DNA of 64,000 bases from Pseudomonas viciae. Its GTDB lineage: Bacteria; Pseudomonadota; Gammaproteobacteria; Pseudomonadales; Pseudomonadaceae. A program made the position numbers and the translations under genes. Below the pieces are notes generated by a model. The model did no database searches. It worked only from the letters and a program-made list of their open reading frames with translations, and was not told the origin of the DNA. Location of the stretch: the NCBI RefSeq assembly GCF_004786035.1, contig NZ_CP035088.1:2950001-3014000 (forward strand), given 5' to 3'. This document shows, in pieces, positions 55,917 to 64,000 of the stretch (its first letter is position 1; each line of letters opens with the position of its first letter).

Positions 55917-57215
55917 TCAGCGACGGCCATTCCAGTAACCCGACAGCTGATGCCAGGACTTGCCGGCGGTCAGTAGCAGTGGGCGGATGGCGTCTTTGCC
56001 GATGATGGTCGGGCGGTGGATCGAGCTGACCAGGTCGTAGCGCGCCGAGCCCTCGCTCATGCCTTCGGCCAGCACCTTGCAGATGATGTGGCTCGGCGTG
56101 ACGCCAAAGCCTGAGTAACCCTGGACGAAAAACGCATTGCTGCGACCGGGCAGGGTGCCGATTTGCGGGAACAGGTTCGGACTGCACGCCATCGGGCCGC
56201 CCCAGGCCAGGTCGATCTTCACGTCCTTGAGATACGGGAAAATCTTCAGCATCAGGCGTCGGTTCCAAGCCTTGAGGTCCTGGGGAATATGCTCCACCAA
56301 GGGCGTGGCGGCACCGAACAGCAGGCGGTTTTCGTTGGTGACGCGGTAGTAGTCGATCACCGGGCGAATATCGCTGTAGGCGCCGCGAATCGGGCTGATG
56401 CGCTGGATCAGTTCGTCCGACAACGGCTCGGTCATCATCTGGAAGGCGTAGGTGTTGATGGTCGAGCGGTGCAGCTCCGGCTCCAGCTTGTTGAGGAAAC
56501 TGTCGCAGGCCCAGAGCAGCTTGCTGGCCTTGACCGAACCGCGGCCGGTACGCACGGTGATCCGTTCGCCATAGCTGACCTCCAGGGCCGGGCTGTTTTC
56601 GAAAATTCGCACGCCGTGGCTGACCAGCGCCTTGGCTTCACCCAGCAGCAGGTTCAGCGAATGCACGTGCCCACCACCCATGTGCAGCAAGGCGCTGCCA
56701 TAGGCCTTGGAACCGATGATCTGCTGCACGTCGGAGCCGCCGAGAAAGCGGATCTCGTGCTTGCTATTGACCGACTTGAAGTCTTTTTCCCAGGCTCGCA
56801 GGGTTTTTTCCTGGCGAGCGTTGAAGCCCATATAGCCGTAGCCGTGGCAGAAGTCGGCATCGATGGCGTACTTGGCAATGCGGTCCTTGATGATGTCCGC
56901 GCCCAGGTCGCTGATCTCGAAGATCTGGCGCAGGCCTTCTTCACCGACGTCCTTCTTGATTTTTTCCAGGTCATGACCGATGCCGGCCATGATCTGCCCG
57001 CCGTTGCGCCCGGTGCCGCCGAAGCCCAGGTAACGCGCCTCCAGCACCACGATGTTGGTGATGCCTTTTTCGGCGAGCTCCAGCGCGGTATTGATGCCGG
57101 AGAAACCGCCGCCAATCACCACAACGTCGGCTTCCACATCCTGTTCCAGGGTAGGGAAGCTGAGGTTGTATTTCTTGGTGGCCGTGTAATAGGTGGGCGT
57201 TTCGATATTGATCAT
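55917..57215 (-). CDS. FAD-dependent amine oxidase, DAO/PuuB-like
   Basis: 432 residues from ATG 57215. N-terminal dinucleotide fold VVVIGGGFSGINTAL with the acidic end at LEARYLGFGGTGRNGGQI, a DAO-family layout close to gamma-glutamylputrescine oxidase, and the C-terminal FVQGYSGFGVTPSH. Oxidative deamination of a primary amine to an aldehyde is likely. The aromatic genes around suggest an aromatic amine, for example tyramine. That substrate is inference. Confidence 0.85.
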   Translation of the reverse strand: MINIETPTYYTATKKYNLSFPTLEQDVEADVVVIGGGFSGINTALELAEKGITNIVVLEARYLGFGGTGRNGGQIMAGIGHDLEKIKKDVGEEGLRQIFEISDLGADIIKDRIAKYAIDADFCHGYGYMGFNARQEKTLRAWEKDFKSVNSKHEIRFLGGSDVQQIIGSKAYGSALLHMGGGHVHSLNLLLGEAKALVSHGVRIFENSPALEVSYGERITVRTGRGSVKASKLLWACDSFLNKLEPELHRSTINTYAFQMMTEPLSDELIQRISPIRGAYSDIRPVIDYYRVTNENRLLFGAATPLVEHIPQDLKAWNRRLMLKIFPYLKDVKIDLAWGGPMACSPNLFPQIGTLPGRSNAFFVQGYSGFGVTPSHIICKVLAEGMSEGSARYDLVSSIHRPTIIGKDAIRPLLLTAGKSWHQLSGYWNGRR

Positions 57216-57527
57216 GACGCAACCTGACAAAGTGAAAGGAAACTCCGTTGCAGCGCCTTCGCAAAGCGCTGCATGCGTTGGCCCTATTAAGAGCCCTGGC
57301 GGGAACGCCTGTCTTGATCATCCGTGCCGGGGTATTTGATCGAGCGCGCCATGTGGCTGAAACCGGCGCCATGAAAAGTACAATCTTGGATCTGGAAGGT
57401 GCATTTTTCGCTGGCTCTCGATTACCCATACTGGAGCGGCCTTAATCATTGATCCCGCCGTTTCCGCACCCTCAGGTTGCCGGGAAAACGCGGGATCGGT
57501 AGATGCCAATAATAAAAGAGCCCGTCC
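57216..57527. other. Divergent promoter region, amine oxidase / hydroxylase
   Basis: 312 bp between the FAD oxidase and the 4-HPA hydroxylase genes. It must hold two promoters. I see no convincing -35/-10 pair, sigma-54 element or copy of the HpaR palindrome. A 66-codon ORF inside is not convincing. Confidence 0.5.
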
Positions 57528-58697
57528 ATGAAAAAGCCAAATCCGCTGCTCGAAGACCTCAAGCCTATCCTGCCGGCGATTGCCGCCAATGCCTTCCAGG
57601 CGGAAAAGGACCGTAGCGTCCCTGCCGAGAATATAGCCCTGCTCAAAGGCATCGGCATGCACAAGGCCTTCCAGCCGAAAAAGTACGGGGGCATGGAGAT
57701 TTCCCTGCCGCAGTTCGCCGATTGCATCGCGTTGCTGGCCGGTTCCTGCGCCAGCACCGCCTGGGCCATGAGCCTGTTGTGCACCCACAGCCATCAACTG
57801 GCAATGTTCCCGGCCAAGACTCAGGAGGAAGTCTGGGGCGATGATCCCGATGCCACCGCCAGCAGCAGCATCGCGCCGTTTGGCCGCACCGAGGAAGTCG
57901 AGGGGGGTGTGACGTTCAGCGGTGAGATGGGCTGGAGCAGTGGTTGCGACCATGCCGAGTGGGCGATCATGGGGTTTCGCCGTAAAAACGCCGAAGGCAC
58001 CCAGGACTATTGCTTCGCCGTGTTGCCTCGCAGCGATTATGAGATTCGCGATGACTGGTTCGCGGTGGGCATGCGCGGCAGTGGCAGCAAGACATTGATC
58101 GTCGATAACGCGTTCGTGCCGGAGCATCGGATCCAGAAAGCCAAGGACATGATGGAAGGCAAATCCGGCGGGTTTGGCCTGTACCCCGACAGCAAGATTT
58201 TCTACTCGCCGTATCGTCCGTATTTCGCCAGTGGGTTTTCCACCGTCAGCCTGGGCGTGGCCGAACGCATGCTGGAGGTCTTTCGTGAGAAAACCCGCAA
58301 CCGCGTGCGCGCCTACACCGGTGCAGCGGTAGGCGCGGCCACCCCGGCGTTGATGCGGCTGGCCGAATCTACCCATCAAGTCGCGGCGGCCCGGGCCTTC
58401 CTGGAGAAAACCTGGCAGGAGCACGCCGAACACGGTGAGCGCCAGCAATACCCCAGCCGTGAAACCCTGGCGTTCTGGCGGACCAACCAGGCGTATGCCA
58501 CCAAGATGTGCATCCAGGCAGTGGATCGCCTGATGGAGGCGGCCGGTGGTGGCGCGTGGTTCGAGAATAACGAACTGCAGCGACTGTTCCGCGATGCCCA
58601 CCTCACCGGCGCTCACGCCTACACCGATTACGACGTCTGTGCGCAGATCCTCGGTCGTGAATTGATGGGCCTGGAGCCCGATCCCACCATGGTTTGA
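57528..58697 (+). CDS. 4-hydroxyphenylacetate 3-hydroxylase, oxygenase component (C2 type)
   Basis: 389 residues of the acyl-CoA dehydrogenase-like flavin monooxygenase fold: MEISLPQFADCIALLAG, SGEMGWSSGCDHAEW, GMRGSGSKTLIVD and GGGAWFENNELQRLFRDAHL. Close in layout to C2 of Acinetobacter baumannii 4-HPA hydroxylase and not to E. coli HpaB. It uses reduced flavin from C1 to make 3,4-dihydroxyphenylacetate. The reductase gene follows 71 bp later. Confidence 0.87.
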   Translation: MKKPNPLLEDLKPILPAIAANAFQAEKDRSVPAENIALLKGIGMHKAFQPKKYGGMEISLPQFADCIALLAGSCASTAWAMSLLCTHSHQLAMFPAKTQEEVWGDDPDATASSSIAPFGRTEEVEGGVTFSGEMGWSSGCDHAEWAIMGFRRKNAEGTQDYCFAVLPRSDYEIRDDWFAVGMRGSGSKTLIVDNAFVPEHRIQKAKDMMEGKSGGFGLYPDSKIFYSPYRPYFASGFSTVSLGVAERMLEVFREKTRNRVRAYTGAAVGAATPALMRLAESTHQVAAARAFLEKTWQEHAEHGERQQYPSRETLAFWRTNQAYATKMCIQAVDRLMEAAGGGAWFENNELQRLFRDAHLTGAHAYTDYDVCAQILGRELMGLEPDPTMV

Positions 58698-58768
58698 CCG
58701 CCTGCTCACCGAGCCCGGCTCATATAACAACAATCGAGGCCGTCGCCTGAGGCGGCCGGGAGTCTTGC

Positions 58769-59710
58769 ATGTCTAATGTTTGCGATACCGCTTTCGACAC
58801 CCGCGCGTTCCGTCGCGCCCTGGGCAACTTTGCCACGGGCGTGACCGTGGTCACCGCCGCGACTGACGATGGCCGCAAGGTCGGCGTGACGGCCAACAGT
58901 TTCAATTCGGTGTCCCTGGACCCGCCGCTGATTCTCTGGAGCATCGACAAACGCTCCAGCAGTCACGGCGTGTTCGAAGCGGCCAGCCATTTTGCCGTGA
59001 ACGTGCTGGCCGCCGACCAGATCGACCTGTCGAACAACTTCGCCCGGCCCAAGGAGGACCGCTTCGCCGAGATCCAGTTCGAGGCCGGTGAAGGTGGGGC
59101 CCCCGTGTTCGTGGACTGCTCGGCGCGCTTTCATTGTGAAAAATTCCAACAGGTTGACGGCGGCGATCACTGGATCATGATCGGCAAGGTCGTGGCCTTT
59201 GACGATTTTGGGCGTTCGCCATTGCTCTATCACCAGGGGGCCTACTCGATGGTCTTGCCCCACACCCGCATGACCAAACGGGAAGAGGGGCAGTCCCCCA
59301 GTAGTCACTTCCAAGGTCGCTTGAGCCACAATCTGTATTACCTGATGACCCAGGCGTTGCGGGCCTACCAGGCCAGCTACCAGCCTCGCCAGTTGTCCAC
59401 TGGGTTGCGTACCAGTGAAGCGCGGATGTTGATGGTGCTGGAGAACGACGCCGGGCTGGGCCTCTGCGATCTGCAGCGGGAAGTGGCGATGCCGGTGCGC
59501 GAGATCGAAGAAGCCGTGGCCAACCTCAAGCGCAAGGGCCTGGTGAGCGATGAAGGCGATCGAGTGCGCCTGACCGTCAAAGGTGTCGATGAAACCGAAG
59601 GGCTCTGGGCAATTGCCAAGGAACAGCAGGATAAGGTGTTCGGCCAGTTCAGCGAGGAGCAGGTCGAGCATTTCAAGGAGGTGCTCAAGGGCGTGATCAA
59701 AGGCGCTTGA
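58769..59710 (+). CDS. 4-HPA 3-hydroxylase, flavin reductase component (C1 type) with MarR-like tail
   Basis: 313 residues, GGGAG site. Residues about 10-165 are a flavin reductase domain (FATGVTVVTA, VGVTANSFNSVSLDPPLIL, IMIGKV). Residues 185-313 resemble a MarR-type winged helix (LRTSEARMLMVLENDAGLGL, LKRKGLVS). This is the known C1 architecture, in which the tail lets 4-HPA stimulate NADH oxidation. The length matches A. baumannii C1 (about 315). Confidence 0.9.
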   Translation: MSNVCDTAFDTRAFRRALGNFATGVTVVTAATDDGRKVGVTANSFNSVSLDPPLILWSIDKRSSSHGVFEAASHFAVNVLAADQIDLSNNFARPKEDRFAEIQFEAGEGGAPVFVDCSARFHCEKFQQVDGGDHWIMIGKVVAFDDFGRSPLLYHQGAYSMVLPHTRMTKREEGQSPSSHFQGRLSHNLYYLMTQALRAYQASYQPRQLSTGLRTSEARMLMVLENDAGLGLCDLQREVAMPVREIEEAVANLKRKGLVSDEGDRVRLTVKGVDETEGLWAIAKEQQDKVFGQFSEEQVEHFKEVLKGVIKGA

Positions 59711-59728
59711 GCCTGTATCGACAGCAAT

Positions 59729-59762
59729 CCCATGGCGAGGGAGCAAGCTCCCTCGCCATGGG
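59729..59762. repeat. Perfect palindrome, GTGGCGAGGGAGC family
   Basis: Arms CCCATGGCGAGGGAGC and GCTCCCTCGCCATGGG around AA. It lies just after the C1 stop and would form a strong hairpin ending or protecting the hydroxylase mRNA. Confidence 0.85.
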
Positions 59763-59841
59763 GACCTCGATGGTTCATGGCTACTTGATCCTGATCCAGA
59801 CTCTTTGAATGGATGGTTCGGTATTGGCTGGAAGCTGTTAA

Positions 59842-59867
59842 GATTTAGTTAACTCATTAACTAAATC
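59842..59867. promoter_or_regulatory. Perfect inverted repeat, likely HpaR operator
   Basis: GATTTAGTTAA, spacer CTCA, then TTAACTAAATC: an 11-bp perfect inverted repeat ending 20 bp before the hpaR start. MarR-type repressors usually bind such AT-rich palindromes, so this is a likely autoregulatory site. Confidence 0.7.
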
Positions 59868-59887
59868 CCCTTTCGCGAACACCCTCC

Positions 59888-60310
59888 ATGCCCAAACCGC
59901 GCCAATCCTTGACCCTGACCCTGCTACAGGCCCGTGAAGCGGCCATGGGTTTTTTCCGTCCGTCCCTCAATCAGCGCGGCTTGACCGAACAGCAATGGCG
60001 GGTCATCCGTATTCTCAGCCAGCACGACGAGCTGGAGATCAATCGCCTGGCCGAACTGGCCTGCATTCTTAAGCCCAGCATGACCGGCGTGCTGGTGCGT
60101 ATGGAAGCGGCGGGCATGGTGGAGCGGCGCAAGACCGAACAGGATCAGCGGCGGGTGCTGGTGCGCCTGGCTCCCCAGGGGCAGGCATGCTTCGATTCGA
60201 TGAGCCAGAGCATGGAGGAGAATTACCAGCGCTTGCAGGGCCAGTTGGGGGAGGAAAAGCTGCAGACGTTGCTGGGGTTGCTCAATGACTTGAAAGCGAT
60301 CAGGCGCTGA
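59888..60310 (+). CDS. hpaR: MarR-family repressor HpaR
   Basis: 140 residues. Winged HTH: LTEQQWRVIRIL, ELEINRLAELACILKPSMTGVLVRMEAAGMVERRK, DQRRVLVRLAPQG. The close match in layout to HpaR (homoprotocatechuate degradation repressor), together with hpaI and hpaH next door, supports the name. An operator-like palindrome precedes it. Convergent with hpaI across a repeat. Confidence 0.9.
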   Translation: MPKPRQSLTLTLLQAREAAMGFFRPSLNQRGLTEQQWRVIRILSQHDELEINRLAELACILKPSMTGVLVRMEAAGMVERRKTEQDQRRVLVRLAPQGQACFDSMSQSMEENYQRLQGQLGEEKLQTLLGLLNDLKAIRR

Positions 60311-60335
60311 GACATCCAGGCGGCTCCACTCAGCT

Positions 60336-60433
60336 TTTGTGGCGAGGGGGCTTGCTTCCGCTCGATTGCGTAGCAATCGTAAGAAAGCGGGGCCGCTTCG
60401 CGACCCAGCGGGAGCAAGCTCCCTCGCCACAAG
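60336..60433. repeat. Long palindromic repeat between hpaR and hpaI
   Basis: Outer arms TTGTGGCGAGGGGGCTTGC and GCAAGCTCCCTCGCCACAA, inner GATTGCGTAGCAATC hairpin. It is a full-length member of the GTGGCGAGGG family, in the gap between convergent genes. Confidence 0.83.
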
Positions 60434-60448
60434 AGGTTTGTGTTGCTA

Positions 60449-61246
60449 TCAGTACACACCACCCGCCGCAGGCTTTGGTGTGTCTTTGAACGTCGCGGCC
60501 AGGGTCTGCAAACCGCGCATCAACACCGTGGTGTCGACGCCCACCGCGACAAACGCGGCGCCAAGTTCGATGTATCGCCGAGCCAGTTTTTCATCGGCGC
60601 TGAGAATCCCGGCGGCTTTACCCGCCTGGCGGATCCGGCCGATGGCGTCCTCGATGGCGGCTTGCACATCCGGGTGGCCGGGATTGCCACGAAAGCCCAT
60701 GGACGCGCTCAGGTCCGCCGGCCCGATGAACACCCCGTCAACACCGTCCACCGCAGCGATGGCGTCCAGGTTGGCCAGGCCCTCGCGACTTTCGATCTGC
60801 ACCAGCAGGCACATCTGTTCATCGGCCTTGTCGAGGTAGCCGGGGATGCTGTTCCAGCGCGACGCCCGGGCCAGTGCGCTGCCGACCCCGCGCACACCGA
60901 GGGGTGGGTAGTGCATGGCACGCACCAGCTCGCGCGCCTGGTCGGCGCTTTCCACCATCGGTACCAGCAAGGTTTGCACGCCAATGTCGAGCACTTGCTT
61001 GATCAGCGCGTTGTCGCCAATCACCGGGCGGATCACCGGTTGGCAGGGGTAGGGGGCCAAGGCCTGGAGCTGGCCGAGCATCGTGCGCAGGTCATTGGGC
61101 GCGTGTTCGCCGTCAATCAGCAGCCAGTCGAAGCCGGCGTTGGCGGCGAGTTCGGCGCAGTAGGCATCGGCCAGGCCCAGCCACAGGCCGATCTGCGCTT
61201 CACCGCTGCGCAGGCGTTGTTTGAAGGTGTTGATAGGCATGTCCAT
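60449..61246 (-). CDS. hpaI: 4-hydroxy-2-oxoheptanedioate aldolase
   Basis: 265 residues from ATG 61246 (GGAG site). Class II metal-dependent aldolase: [37 protein letters not shown] (catalytic Arg), VQIESREGL (metal Glu) and [10 protein letters not shown] (metal Asp). Splits the product of HpaH into pyruvate and succinic semialdehyde. 14 bp after hpaH. Confidence 0.95.
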   Translation of the reverse strand: MDMPINTFKQRLRSGEAQIGLWLGLADAYCAELAANAGFDWLLIDGEHAPNDLRTMLGQLQALAPYPCQPVIRPVIGDNALIKQVLDIGVQTLLVPMVESADQARELVRAMHYPPLGVRGVGSALARASRWNSIPGYLDKADEQMCLLVQIESREGLANLDAIAAVDGVDGVFIGPADLSASMGFRGNPGHPDVQAAIEDAIGRIRQAGKAAGILSADEKLARRYIELGAAFVAVGVDTTVLMRGLQTLAATFKDTPKPAAGGVY

Positions 61247-61260
61247 GAACCGGTCTCCGA

Positions 61261-62064
61261 TCAGACGAAACGGCAAGCGATGGAACCGAGCATGTCGTAG
61301 TCGACATGGAAGGTATCGCCCGGGTTGGCCGCCACGGGGCGGGTGAAAGAGCCACCCAGAATGATTTGCCCCGGTTGCAACGTCACGTCGTAGGCCGCCA
61401 ACTTGTTTGCCAGCCAGGCCACGCCTTTGGCCGGATGATTGAGTACCGCCGCCGAGACTCCGGATTCTTCGATCACGCCGTTGCGGTAGAGCACCGCTGG
61501 CACCTTGCGCAGGTCGATCTCCGTGGGACGTACCGCCCGCCCGCCCATCACCACGCCCGCGTTGGCGGCATTGTCGGAAATGGTGTCGAAGACCTTGCGG
61601 GTGGCCTTGGTCTGCGGATCGATTTGCTGGATGCGCGCATCGATGATTTCCAGCGCCGGGATCACCCATTCGGTGGCGTCCAGCACATCGAACACGGTCA
61701 CGTTCGGGCCCTTCAACGGCTTGCCGAGGATGAACGCCAGTTCGACTTCCACCCGTGGCACGATGAAGCGTTCGAATGGGATGTCGGTGCCTTCGTCGAA
61801 AAACATATCGTCCAGCAGCGCGCCGTAGTCTGGTTCGGTGATGTTCGACGAAACCTGCATGGCCCGGGACGTCAGGCCGATTTTGTGGCCGACCAGCTTG
61901 CGGCCGTCCTTGATCTTTTGCGCGACCCAGGCGCGCTGGATGGCGTAGGCATCATCGATCGTGATGTCCGGGTGGTCGAGGGAAAATTGCCGCACCTGTT
62001 CGCGCGAACGTTCGGCGTGGTCGAGGCGGGCGGCGGCTTGTTGGATGAGGTTCTGGTCGAGCAT
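61261..62064 (-). CDS. hpaH: 2-oxo-hept-4-ene-1,7-dioate hydratase
   Basis: 267 residues of the MhpD/HpaH family: [35 protein letters not shown] (metal-binding Glu pair) and [24 protein letters not shown]. Hydrates the dienoate for the HpaI aldolase. Cytoplasmic. Between the transporter and hpaI. Confidence 0.95.
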   Translation of the reverse strand: MLDQNLIQQAAARLDHAERSREQVRQFSLDHPDITIDDAYAIQRAWVAQKIKDGRKLVGHKIGLTSRAMQVSSNITEPDYGALLDDMFFDEGTDIPFERFIVPRVEVELAFILGKPLKGPNVTVFDVLDATEWVIPALEIIDARIQQIDPQTKATRKVFDTISDNAANAGVVMGGRAVRPTEIDLRKVPAVLYRNGVIEESGVSAAVLNHPAKGVAWLANKLAAYDVTLQPGQIILGGSFTRPVAANPGDTFHVDYDMLGSIACRFV

Positions 62065-62076
62065 GGCAAGGATCTC

Positions 62077-63381
62077 TTAGTGAGGATTGACGATGGCGGC
62101 CCGGGTGCGCAGCACCAGCAGGCCGCCAAGGGCGATGAGCAGCGCCAGCACATACAGGGCCAGGCTGGCGCTCTGGGTGGTGTCGCGCATCCAACCGATC
62201 AGGTAGGGGGCGAAGAACGAAGCGATGCTGCCGAAGGAGCTGATCAGGGCGATGCCGGCGGCCTGGGTGCTGTTGGACAGGAAGGCCGGTGGCAGTTGCC
62301 AGAACATCGGCAACGCTGCGCTGGCGCCCATGCCGGCGACAATCAGGCCAGCCAGCACCAGGGTCGGGTTGCTGGGCGAGAGCCCGGCGAGCGCGATGCC
62401 GGCCGCCGCCATCAGCAGCGGTACACACAGGTGCCAACGCCGTTCGCGATTACGATCGGAGGACCGTCCGCAGCCGATCATGAAGAAGCAGCCCGCCAGG
62501 TAGGGCACGGCGCTGAGCAGCCCAACCTTGCCGTCGCTGCCGATGCCGGCGCCGTGGATCAAGGTGGGCATCCAGAAGGCCAGGGTATTGACCGCCAGCA
62601 TCACCGCGAAATACACCGCCACCAGCAACCAGACCTGCGGGTTGTTGAGGATCGCCGAGAACGAGGTAATGGATTTGCCTTGCTCTTCAACGCTCAGTTG
62701 TTCGCGCAGTTGCTGCTTGGCTTGCGGCGTTAGCCAACTGACCACCTCGAAACTGTCCGGCAGGCACTTGAGCACCACCAGGCCGAGCAGGATCACCGGC
62801 AGCCCTTCGATGACGAACATCCACTGCCAGCCGCGCAAACCGCCAACATCATGGAAATGCTCGAGAATACCACCGGACAATGGCCCGCCGATCACCCCGG
62901 CCATCGGCACGGCAATGGCGAACAGCGCGGTCACCTGGGCCCGGCGCCGAGCCGGGTACCAGCGGTTGAGAAACACCAGGATCCCCGGGAAGAAACCGGC
63001 CTCGGCCATCCCCAGCAGGAAACGCAAGACGTAGAAGCCAGCTGCGCTTTCAATCAGGAACATGCCGGTGGACAAGGCACCCCAGATCACCATCAGTGTC
63101 GCGATCCAACGGCGCGGGCCGATCCGGTCCAGGGCCATGTTGCTCGGCACGCCAAACAGCGCATAGGCGATGAAGAACAGACCGGCGCCGAAGCCGTAGA
63201 CCGTGTCGCTGAATTGCAGGTCAGCGCTCATCTGCATCTTGGCGAAGCCGATGTTGATGCGGTCCAGGTGGGCGAAGAGGTAGCAGACCAACAGCAGCGG
63301 CATCAGCCGCCAGGTGATGGTGGCATGGGTGCGGTCGTGCGCGATGGTGCCGACAGTGTCGGCGGTATTGGCTGTGCTCAT
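62077..63381 (-). CDS. hpaX: MFS transporter, probable 4-hydroxyphenylacetate permease
   Basis: 434 residues, 12 spans, anion:cation symporter family. Family patterns: LDRINIGFAKMQM, GLFFIAYALFGVPSNM, GMAEAGFFPG, and a cytoplasmic loop around 200-235. It is embedded between hpaF and hpaH, as in other hpa clusters, so import of 4-HPA or a related aromatic acid is likely. Gene name by context. Confidence 0.85.
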   Translation of the reverse strand: MSTANTADTVGTIAHDRTHATITWRLMPLLLVCYLFAHLDRINIGFAKMQMSADLQFSDTVYGFGAGLFFIAYALFGVPSNMALDRIGPRRWIATLMVIWGALSTGMFLIESAAGFYVLRFLLGMAEAGFFPGILVFLNRWYPARRRAQVTALFAIAVPMAGVIGGPLSGGILEHFHDVGGLRGWQWMFVIEGLPVILLGLVVLKCLPDSFEVVSWLTPQAKQQLREQLSVEEQGKSITSFSAILNNPQVWLLVAVYFAVMLAVNTLAFWMPTLIHGAGIGSDGKVGLLSAVPYLAGCFFMIGCGRSSDRNRERRWHLCVPLLMAAAGIALAGLSPSNPTLVLAGLIVAGMGASAALPMFWQLPPAFLSNSTQAAGIALISSFGSIASFFAPYLIGWMRDTTQSASLALYVLALLIALGGLLVLRTRAAIVNPH

Positions 63382-63432
63382 GATTTTGTACTTTTTGTCA
63401 GAGAGGCCGAAGGGACGAGCGGGTCGGCAGGC

Positions 63433-63825
63433 TTAACGCGTCTGGGCCTTGAGGAAGGCGTGGACGTTGTTGGCCTTGAAGTTGAGCTGTTCGTGCAGCT
63501 CGATCATCTCGAACGACAGGGCCAGCAAACGTTGAGCCTGGAGTTCGGCGAAGTGCGCGGTGATCACCTCGAAGAGTTTTTCCGCGACTTTCTGGCGCGT
63601 GGCCAAATCGCGACCATGGCCGACTTTCAGCGTCATGTGGACGAAGGCGTAGTCGTGCTTGCCGTCGGCCATGCGCCAGGTGTCCAGGCGCACGCCGCGG
63701 CTGCGGATGCCGCCCAGGGGAAACACGCCGCTGTCGCCCAGCAAGGTGTGGACCTTTTCAAACAGGCCGGGCAGGTCGGCCTGTTGTTCGATGTTGTCGG
63801 TGTATTCAGCGATGAAGTGCGGCAT
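63433..63825 (-). CDS. hpaF: 5-carboxymethyl-2-hydroxymuconate isomerase
   Basis: 130 residues from ATG 63825 with a strong GGAGG site. CHMI family: starts MPHFIAEYTDNIEQQ with the catalytic N-terminal Pro after Met removal, and has GIRSRGVRLDTWRMADG. Isomerises the ring-cleavage product of HpaD after HpaE oxidation. Confidence 0.94.
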   Translation of the reverse strand: MPHFIAEYTDNIEQQADLPGLFEKVHTLLGDSGVFPLGGIRSRGVRLDTWRMADGKHDYAFVHMTLKVGHGRDLATRQKVAEKLFEVITAHFAELQAQRLLALSFEMIELHEQLNFKANNVHAFLKAQTR

Positions 63826-63860
63826 GGAAGCCTCCTGCGACGACAGCGTGAAGCTGTTGC

Positions 63861-64000
63861 TCAAACGGGGAAAATGGCGTTGATCTGGCCGGTGCCGGAG
63901 CTGCCGAAAGGCTCGGTGATGATTTCGGCAGGCTTGTCGTAATCCGGCCCCCCGAGCAGCCCCAGAAGCATGGCGGTGTCATGCATCTTGCCTTCGCCGA
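63861..64000 (-). CDS. hpaD: Homoprotocatechuate 2,3-dioxygenase, 3' end (rest outside window)
   Basis: Last 45 residues, missed by a minimum-length ORF scan: GKMHDTAMLLGLLGG, YDKPAEIITE, FGSSGTGQINAIFPV. This is the C-terminus of the LigB-type class III extradiol enzyme HpaD that opens 3,4-dihydroxyphenylacetate. It stops 35 bp before the hpaF start. The gene continues past the right edge. Confidence 0.9.
   Translation of the reverse strand, partial: GEGKMHDTAMLLGLLGGPDYDKPAEIITEPFGSSGTGQINAIFPV

Noticed and set aside
57248-57445. 66-codon ORF in the gap before the 4-HPA hydroxylase
   Set aside because: No family resemblance, poor ribosome site, and it fills a region that must hold two promoters.
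6998-60433. Recurrent 20-35 bp repeats that could suggest a CRISPR array
   Set aside because: They are palindromic REP/REPIN units in scattered gaps, not regularly spaced direct repeats with unique spacers, and no cas genes are present.
1-64000. Genomic island or prophage borders
   Set aside because: No integrase, tRNA, att-like repeats or shift in codon use was visible; all segments look like core or common accessory Pseudomonas DNA.

Overview
The window is about 64 kb of high-GC chromosomal DNA that looks like a Pseudomonas of the P. fluorescens group. Evidence for this is the complete fapABCDEF functional-amyloid operon, an mtlEFGKDYZ-mtlR mannitol operon, LpxO, DUF1652, the short IlvA, and many REP/REPIN palindromes of the GTGGGAGCGAGC...GCTCGC type. 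No rRNA, tRNA, CRISPR array, prophage or insertion sequence was seen. Coding density is high and most neighbouring genes are tightly spaced or overlap by 4 bp.

Layout. 1-5.3 kb: 3' end of a glucose-6-phosphate dehydrogenase gene with a HAD phosphatase, NhaB, a delta-60 repeat protein and a small conserved protein. 5.6-12.5 kb: a sigma-54 enhancer-binding protein convergent with the fap operon (minus strand, A to F). The fap operon has a good -24/-12 promoter match upstream of fapA and a REPIN between fapC and fapD. 12.5-29.2 kb: nicotinamide riboside uptake (pnuC-nadR), a Cache chemoreceptor, UppP, LysR/AzoR, an MFS carrier, YbiT, LpxO, Ku, a PQQ sugar dehydrogenase, and a threonine dehydratase preceded by what looks like an Ile-codon attenuator. 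29.2-38.9 kb: mannitol uptake and catabolism. The promoter in front of mtlE has a 22-bp-phased direct repeat abutting the -35 box. 38.9-52 kb: a glycosyltransferase, then a dense signalling island with two REC-only regulators, three histidine kinases, CheR, a CheB without receiver, a double-domain KaiC-like ATPase and a TPR protein. 52.2-64 kb: an aromatic catabolic region with two SDRs, MoaF, a LuxR-type regulator, a cupin, a DAO-type flavin oxidase, a two-component 4-hydroxyphenylacetate 3-hydroxylase of the Acinetobacter C1/C2 type, and hpaR, hpaI, hpaH, a transporter, hpaF and the end of hpaD.

How the genes fit together. The fap operon makes and exports extracellular amyloid, and the adjacent sigma-54 activator is a plausible direct regulator. 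The mtl block imports mannitol, oxidises it to fructose and phosphorylates it. In the last block, I infer that an aromatic amine is oxidised to 4-hydroxyphenylacetate, hydroxylated by C1/C2 to homoprotocatechuate, and degraded by the hpa meta-cleavage pathway that runs off the right edge. The signalling island is the least explained part. Its overlapping genes suggest one translationally coupled adaptation module, and the KaiC-like ATPase is coupled by a 4-bp overlap to a kinase whose N-terminal receiver-like domain seems to lack a phospho-acceptor.
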